The notes under the pieces: model-generated
Seen by the model: the letters and a program-made list of their open reading frames with translations, nothing else
Told to the model about the DNA's origin: nothing
Databases searched by the model: none
Part shown: piece after piece, positions 6,374 through 8,689 of the stretch
Layout: every line of letters begins with the position of its first letter
How positions within the stretch are numbered: the first letter of the stretch is position 1
Translations under genes and position numbers: made by a program
Origin: JBAYZQ01 sp041672385
GTDB lineage: Bacteria; Spirochaetota; Spirochaetia; Sphaerochaetales; Sphaerochaetaceae
Length of the DNA: 8,689 nt
Direction of reading: 5' to 3'
Assembly (NCBI GenBank): GCA_041672385.1
Contig: JBAYZQ010000092.1
Span: 1 to 8,689, forward strand

Positions 6374-7966
6374 TTACTTTTTGTAAATATTCTTGACTGG
6401 ATGATAATCCATGGTATTTGAGTACCAACCACCCCAAACATCTGTATCAACCATGTTTACAGAAACATAGTAGTACAAAGGCATGATTGATTGATCAATA
6501 TTAACCATTTGATTTTCAGCAGCTGAAAGTATATCCATTCTTTCTGCACCTGCTTTCATTCTAGCGGCATCATTGATATCTTTATCATAAGTTGCAGATG
6601 AATATTTTCCACCATTCATTCCAGCACCTGTAATGAACATATCTAAGAATGTGTTTGGATCTTGATAGTCTCCAACCCAACCAGCTCTAGAAACTGTGAA
6701 GTCACCAGCATTTCTGCTTGAAAGGTAAGTAGCCCATTCTTGGTTAACCAATTCAACTTTGATATTAAGGTTTTCTTTCCACTGTTGTTGAATAAAGGAT
6801 GCAATTGCTTTATGTCCTTCACTAGTGTTATAAAGAATTTCAATAGTTGGGAAACCAGCACCATCAGGGTAACCAGCTTTACTCAAATATTGTTTTGCAG
6901 CTTCTACATTATAATCATCAGGGAAAGCAAGAGCTTCATATCCAGCCATTTCAGGAACAATACCCCATGCAGGAATCTGACCGGCACGTGTGATTTGTTC
7001 TACAAGAGCTGTTCTATCAATAGAACGAGCAAGAGCTTTTCTTACGTCAGGATTATTTACAGGTTCTACTTCTGTCTGGAAAATGTAGTAATAAGTTGAA
7101 AGCTGTGGAGCAACTTGATAATCATTTCTCAATTGAGCTGATTCTAACTGATCTTGAGGAACTGTTGTAATCCAATCCAGTTCACCCTTAAGATACATGT
7201 TATACATTGTGTTATCATCATCTGAAGCGAAGAAATATACTTCGTCAAGGTTTACATTGTCTTTATCCCAGTATTTATCATTTGGAACAACTTTAATGTA
7301 CTGTTGTGGTAGCCATTCAGCTAAAGTATAAGGTCCGTTTCCAACAAAATTTTCTGGAAGAATCCATTCTGCACCATATTCTTCAATAGCCTGCTCTGGA
7401 ACAATACCGAAACTGTAGTGACATAAAGCGCCAAGTACATATGGTAAAGGTCCGATTAAGTCCATCTGGAAAGTGTGAGCGTCAATTGCACGAATTCCAA
7501 GAGCTTCAGGTCCAGCTTCGCCGGAATTGAATTCATTTGCACCTTTAAGGAACATACAAGGGAACCAAGCATAAGGACTAGCTGTCATTGGATCAAGGCC
7601 TCTTGTCCAAGAATAAACAACGTCCTGAGCTGTAACAGGTGTACCATCTGACCAGTTACAATCTCTTAGTTTAAATGTGTATTGAGTTCCATCAGCAGAA
7701 ATTGTCCAGCTTTTAGCAACTCCAGGAATAGCATCACCTGTTTTAGGGTCAGTTGCTACAAGACCTTCAAAAAGGGCCTGGAAAATTCTGTGTTCAGGAA
7801 CACCTTGAATCTGATGAGGGTCAAGAGATTCAGGTTCAGCTCCGTTTGAAATTTTAAATACAGATGAACCTTTGACATTAGCTACAGCCAATTCACCTTC
7901 ACCTTGAGCAAAGGCAAAGCTAGTTGCAATAACGAGCAATAATAATAAAATTGATATTTTCTTCAT
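6374..7966 (-). CDS. oppA: Oligopeptide ABC transporter substrate-binding protein (OppA, SBP_bac_5 family)
   Basis: This is the extracytoplasmic peptide receptor that delivers oligopeptides to the OppBCDF importer. The mature part matches family 5 solute-binding proteins: EPESLDPHQIQGVPEHRIFQ early in the protein, then a GVAKSW..S.DGTQYTFKLRD...SDGTPVTAQDV block, NGPYTLAEW near the middle, and NPDVRKALARSIDR. From the chosen start the length is 530 aa, normal for OppA. The N terminus is a class I signal peptide: MKK, a Leu/Ile-rich core, then AFA at 18-20 with likely cleavage before Gln 21. No Cys is present, so it is not a lipoprotein and should be free in the periplasm. An ATG at 8002 would add 12 residues ahead of the signal peptide, but GGAGGAG just before the ATG at 7966 fixes the shorter start. 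It has its own terminator and is divergent from oppB. Peptide length preference cannot be inferred. Confidence 0.94.
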   Translation of the reverse strand: MKKISILLLLLVIATSFAFAQGEGELAVANVKGSSVFKISNGAEPESLDPHQIQGVPEHRIFQALFEGLVATDPKTGDAIPGVAKSWTISADGTQYTFKLRDCNWSDGTPVTAQDVVYSWTRGLDPMTASPYAWFPCMFLKGANEFNSGEAGPEALGIRAIDAHTFQMDLIGPLPYVLGALCHYSFGIVPEQAIEEYGAEWILPENFVGNGPYTLAEWLPQQYIKVVPNDKYWDKDNVNLDEVYFFASDDDNTMYNMYLKGELDWITTVPQDQLESAQLRNDYQVAPQLSTYYYIFQTEVEPVNNPDVRKALARSIDRTALVEQITRAGQIPAWGIVPEMAGYEALAFPDDYNVEAAKQYLSKAGYPDGAGFPTIEILYNTSEGHKAIASFIQQQWKENLNIKVELVNQEWATYLSSRNAGDFTVSRAGWVGDYQDPNTFLDMFITGAGMNGGKYSSATYDKDINDAARMKAGAERMDILSAAENQMVNIDQSIMPLYYYVSVNMVDTDVWGGWYSNTMDYHPVKNIYKK

Positions 7967-7969
7967 ATT

Positions 7970-7976
7970 CTCCTCC
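7970..7976 (-). promoter_or_regulatory. Strong Shine-Dalgarno GGAGGAG that decides the oppA start
   Basis: GGAGGAG lies 3 bases (GGAGG 5 bases) before the ATG at 7966, right where the signal peptide MKK begins. An in-frame ATG overlaps this box and another lies at 8002, but neither has a comparable site. The strength fits a highly made binding protein. Confidence 0.75.
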
Positions 7977-7992
7977 ATATATATATAATCTA

Positions 7993-8021
7993 TTTTTAGC
8001 ATACATTTTATTCACTTTCAA
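7993..8021 (-). promoter_or_regulatory. Candidate oppA promoter with extended -10
   Basis: On the minus strand TTGAAA (8021-8016) and TAAAAA (7998-7993) are 17 bases apart, with TGC directly before the -10 as in extended -10 promoters. A start near 7986 would give a leader of about 20 bases carrying the strong Shine-Dalgarno. The match is moderate and the region is A/T-rich. Confidence 0.45.
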
Positions 8022-8090
8022 GTAAAATGAATAGCAAATGTATTTTTATTCTTAAAAGACGTATAAAGTTATTAATTAATAGGTGAAAAT

Positions 8091-8119
8091 AGTTTGATAT
8101 AGTAAACTTAAGTTTGATA
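8091..8119. repeat. Paired 9-bp direct repeats with a 12-bp palindrome in the oppA-oppB divergent region
   Basis: AGTTTGATA occurs at 8091-8099 and again at 8111-8119, 20 bp apart start to start, about two helical turns. A perfect 12-bp palindrome, AAACTTAAGTTT, spans 8104-8115 and overlaps the second copy. The block lies between the two candidate promoters, so it could be an operator for a regulator acting on both. The rest of the 250-bp gap (7967-8216) is A/T-rich and holds only the promoter candidates and ribosome sites listed; I see no gene in it. Confidence 0.45.
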
Positions 8120-8159
8120 AAACAAAAAAAACGGCATTTAAAAATTAATAATACAAAAC

Positions 8160-8188
8160 TTGCATAAATTTTCATTTTATTATACAAT
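8160..8188 (+). promoter_or_regulatory. Candidate oppB promoter
   Basis: TTGCAT (8160-8165) and TACAAT (8183-8188) are 17 bases apart. The -10 differs from TATAAT at one base. A start near 8195 would leave a leader of about 22 bases that contains GAGGA (8206-8210), 6 bases before the oppB ATG. Predicted by eye. Confidence 0.5.
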
Positions 8189-8216
8189 TAATTTTGACTT
8201 TTAATGAGGATGGAAA

Positions 8217-8689
8217 ATGGCTAAATACGTAATAAGAAGAGCGTTAAGCATGATACCAACTATTCTAATTATCATAACCCTAAGTTTTTTTATTGTTAGG
8301 ATTGCCCCAGGAGGGCCTTTTGATGGAGAAAAAAAACTTCCGGAAGTGGTTAAAAGGAATATCGAGGCAAAATATCATCTTGATGAACCGTTGCTTAAAC
8401 AATATGGGCGTTATCTTTTAGGGGTTCTTCAAGGTGACTTGGGGCCTTCATATAAATATAAAGACCATGATGTGAATTACTTTATTTTTAATTCACTTCC
8501 AAATTCGATGATACTGGGACTAATTGCCATGTTATTGGCGGTGGTTTTTGGTATGTCGGCGGGGATGCTAGCAGCAGTTTATCAAAACACGTGGGTGGAC
8601 TATCTTTGTATGGGGCTTGCGGTTTTGGGGATATCGATACCGCTATTTGTAATTTGTCCCCTGATGCAACTGGTCTTTGCAATGCGTTT
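8217..8689 (+). CDS. oppB: Oligopeptide ABC transporter inner-membrane permease OppB (3' end outside window)
   Basis: OppB is one of the two membrane subunits that form the peptide channel of the OppABCDF importer. The first 157 codons are present and the frame is open to the window end. Residues 1-31 (positively charged start MAKYVIRR, first membrane helix about 11-30, then RIAPGGPF) are the standard OppB opening. The NIEAKYHLDEPLLKQY segment at 48-63 and GDLGPSYKYKD at 73-83 are highly characteristic of OppB rather than of DppB or nickel permeases. Further hydrophobic helices lie at about 98-121 and 130-155. The ATG at 8217 is supported by GAGGA with a 6-base spacer. It points away from oppA, and oppC, oppD and oppF would be expected beyond the window end. 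The conserved EAA loop that contacts the ATPase is not reached. The DNA here looks somewhat richer in G than that of its neighbours. Confidence 0.93.
   Translation, partial: MAKYVIRRALSMIPTILIIITLSFFIVRIAPGGPFDGEKKLPEVVKRNIEAKYHLDEPLLKQYGRYLLGVLQGDLGPSYKYKDHDVNYFIFNSLPNSMILGLIAMLLAVVFGMSAGMLAAVYQNTWVDYLCMGLAVLGISIPLFVICPLMQLVFAMR

Noticed and set aside
6643..7099. Open frames on both strands inside oppA (6643-6864 minus, 6740-7099 plus)
   Set aside because: Both are covered by the clear OppA frame and show no start signal or family motif.
7967..8002. Upstream start for OppA (ATG at 8002)
   Set aside because: It would put 12 residues before the signal peptide and would begin at the upstream edge of the predicted promoter region, while a strong Shine-Dalgarno precedes the ATG at 7966.
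8071..8080. Palindrome ATTAATTAAT in the opp intergenic region
   Set aside because: It is a short A/T-only palindrome, expected by chance in such a composition.
8488..8682. Minus-strand open frame of 64 codons at the window end
   Set aside because: The plus-strand frame encodes a textbook OppB sequence here; the minus-strand translation is a Pro/Ser-rich shadow.

Overview
This window looks like an ordinary chromosomal segment from an AT-rich bacterium. A host-associated spirochaete (Treponema-like) is my best guess. It rests on the OppA signal peptide ending in AFA-QG, the cystalysin-type C-S lyase, and the general look of the proteins. No rRNA or clade-specific marker is present, so the lineage is an inference; another AT-rich anaerobe is possible. 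The 2x[4Fe-4S] flavodoxin-ferredoxin fusion suits an anaerobic life style. I see no transposase, phage gene, CRISPR array, tRNA or rRNA.

Layout. (1) Positions 1-1960, plus strand: the last 652 codons of an AddA/RecB-type UvrD helicase-nuclease whose N-terminal part lies outside the window. (2) Positions 1926-6263, minus strand: a tight four-gene unit transcribed in the order aroA (EPSP synthase), ltaE (low-specificity threonine aldolase), an EFR1-type flavodoxin/ferredoxin fusion, and a MalY/PatB (cystalysin-like) PLP C-S lyase. The junctions are a 3-bp gap, a 14-bp gap and a 17-bp overlap, so one mRNA with translational coupling is likely. Its last gene runs tail-to-tail into the helicase gene with a 35-bp overlap. 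(3) Positions 6320-6350: a good intrinsic terminator for the gene upstream, followed by a candidate aroA promoter placed so close to the ATG that the message would be almost leaderless. (4) Positions 6374-7966, minus strand: oppA, the oligopeptide-binding protein. (5) Positions 7967-8216: a 250-bp divergent regulatory region with a candidate promoter for each side and a pair of 9-bp direct repeats plus a 12-bp palindrome between them. (6) Positions 8217-8689, plus strand: the start of oppB, the inner-membrane permease, cut by the window end.

How the genes work together. OppA and OppB belong to one peptide importer although they are transcribed divergently. The four-gene unit mixes the shikimate pathway with PLP enzymes of threonine/glycine and cysteine/cystathionine metabolism and an uncharacterised electron carrier, so its members need not share one pathway. 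The helicase-nuclease is for double-strand-break repair and is unrelated to its neighbours. I did not find a convincing new system. The points most worth checking are the substitutions in AroA, its possible leaderless message, and the opp operator region.
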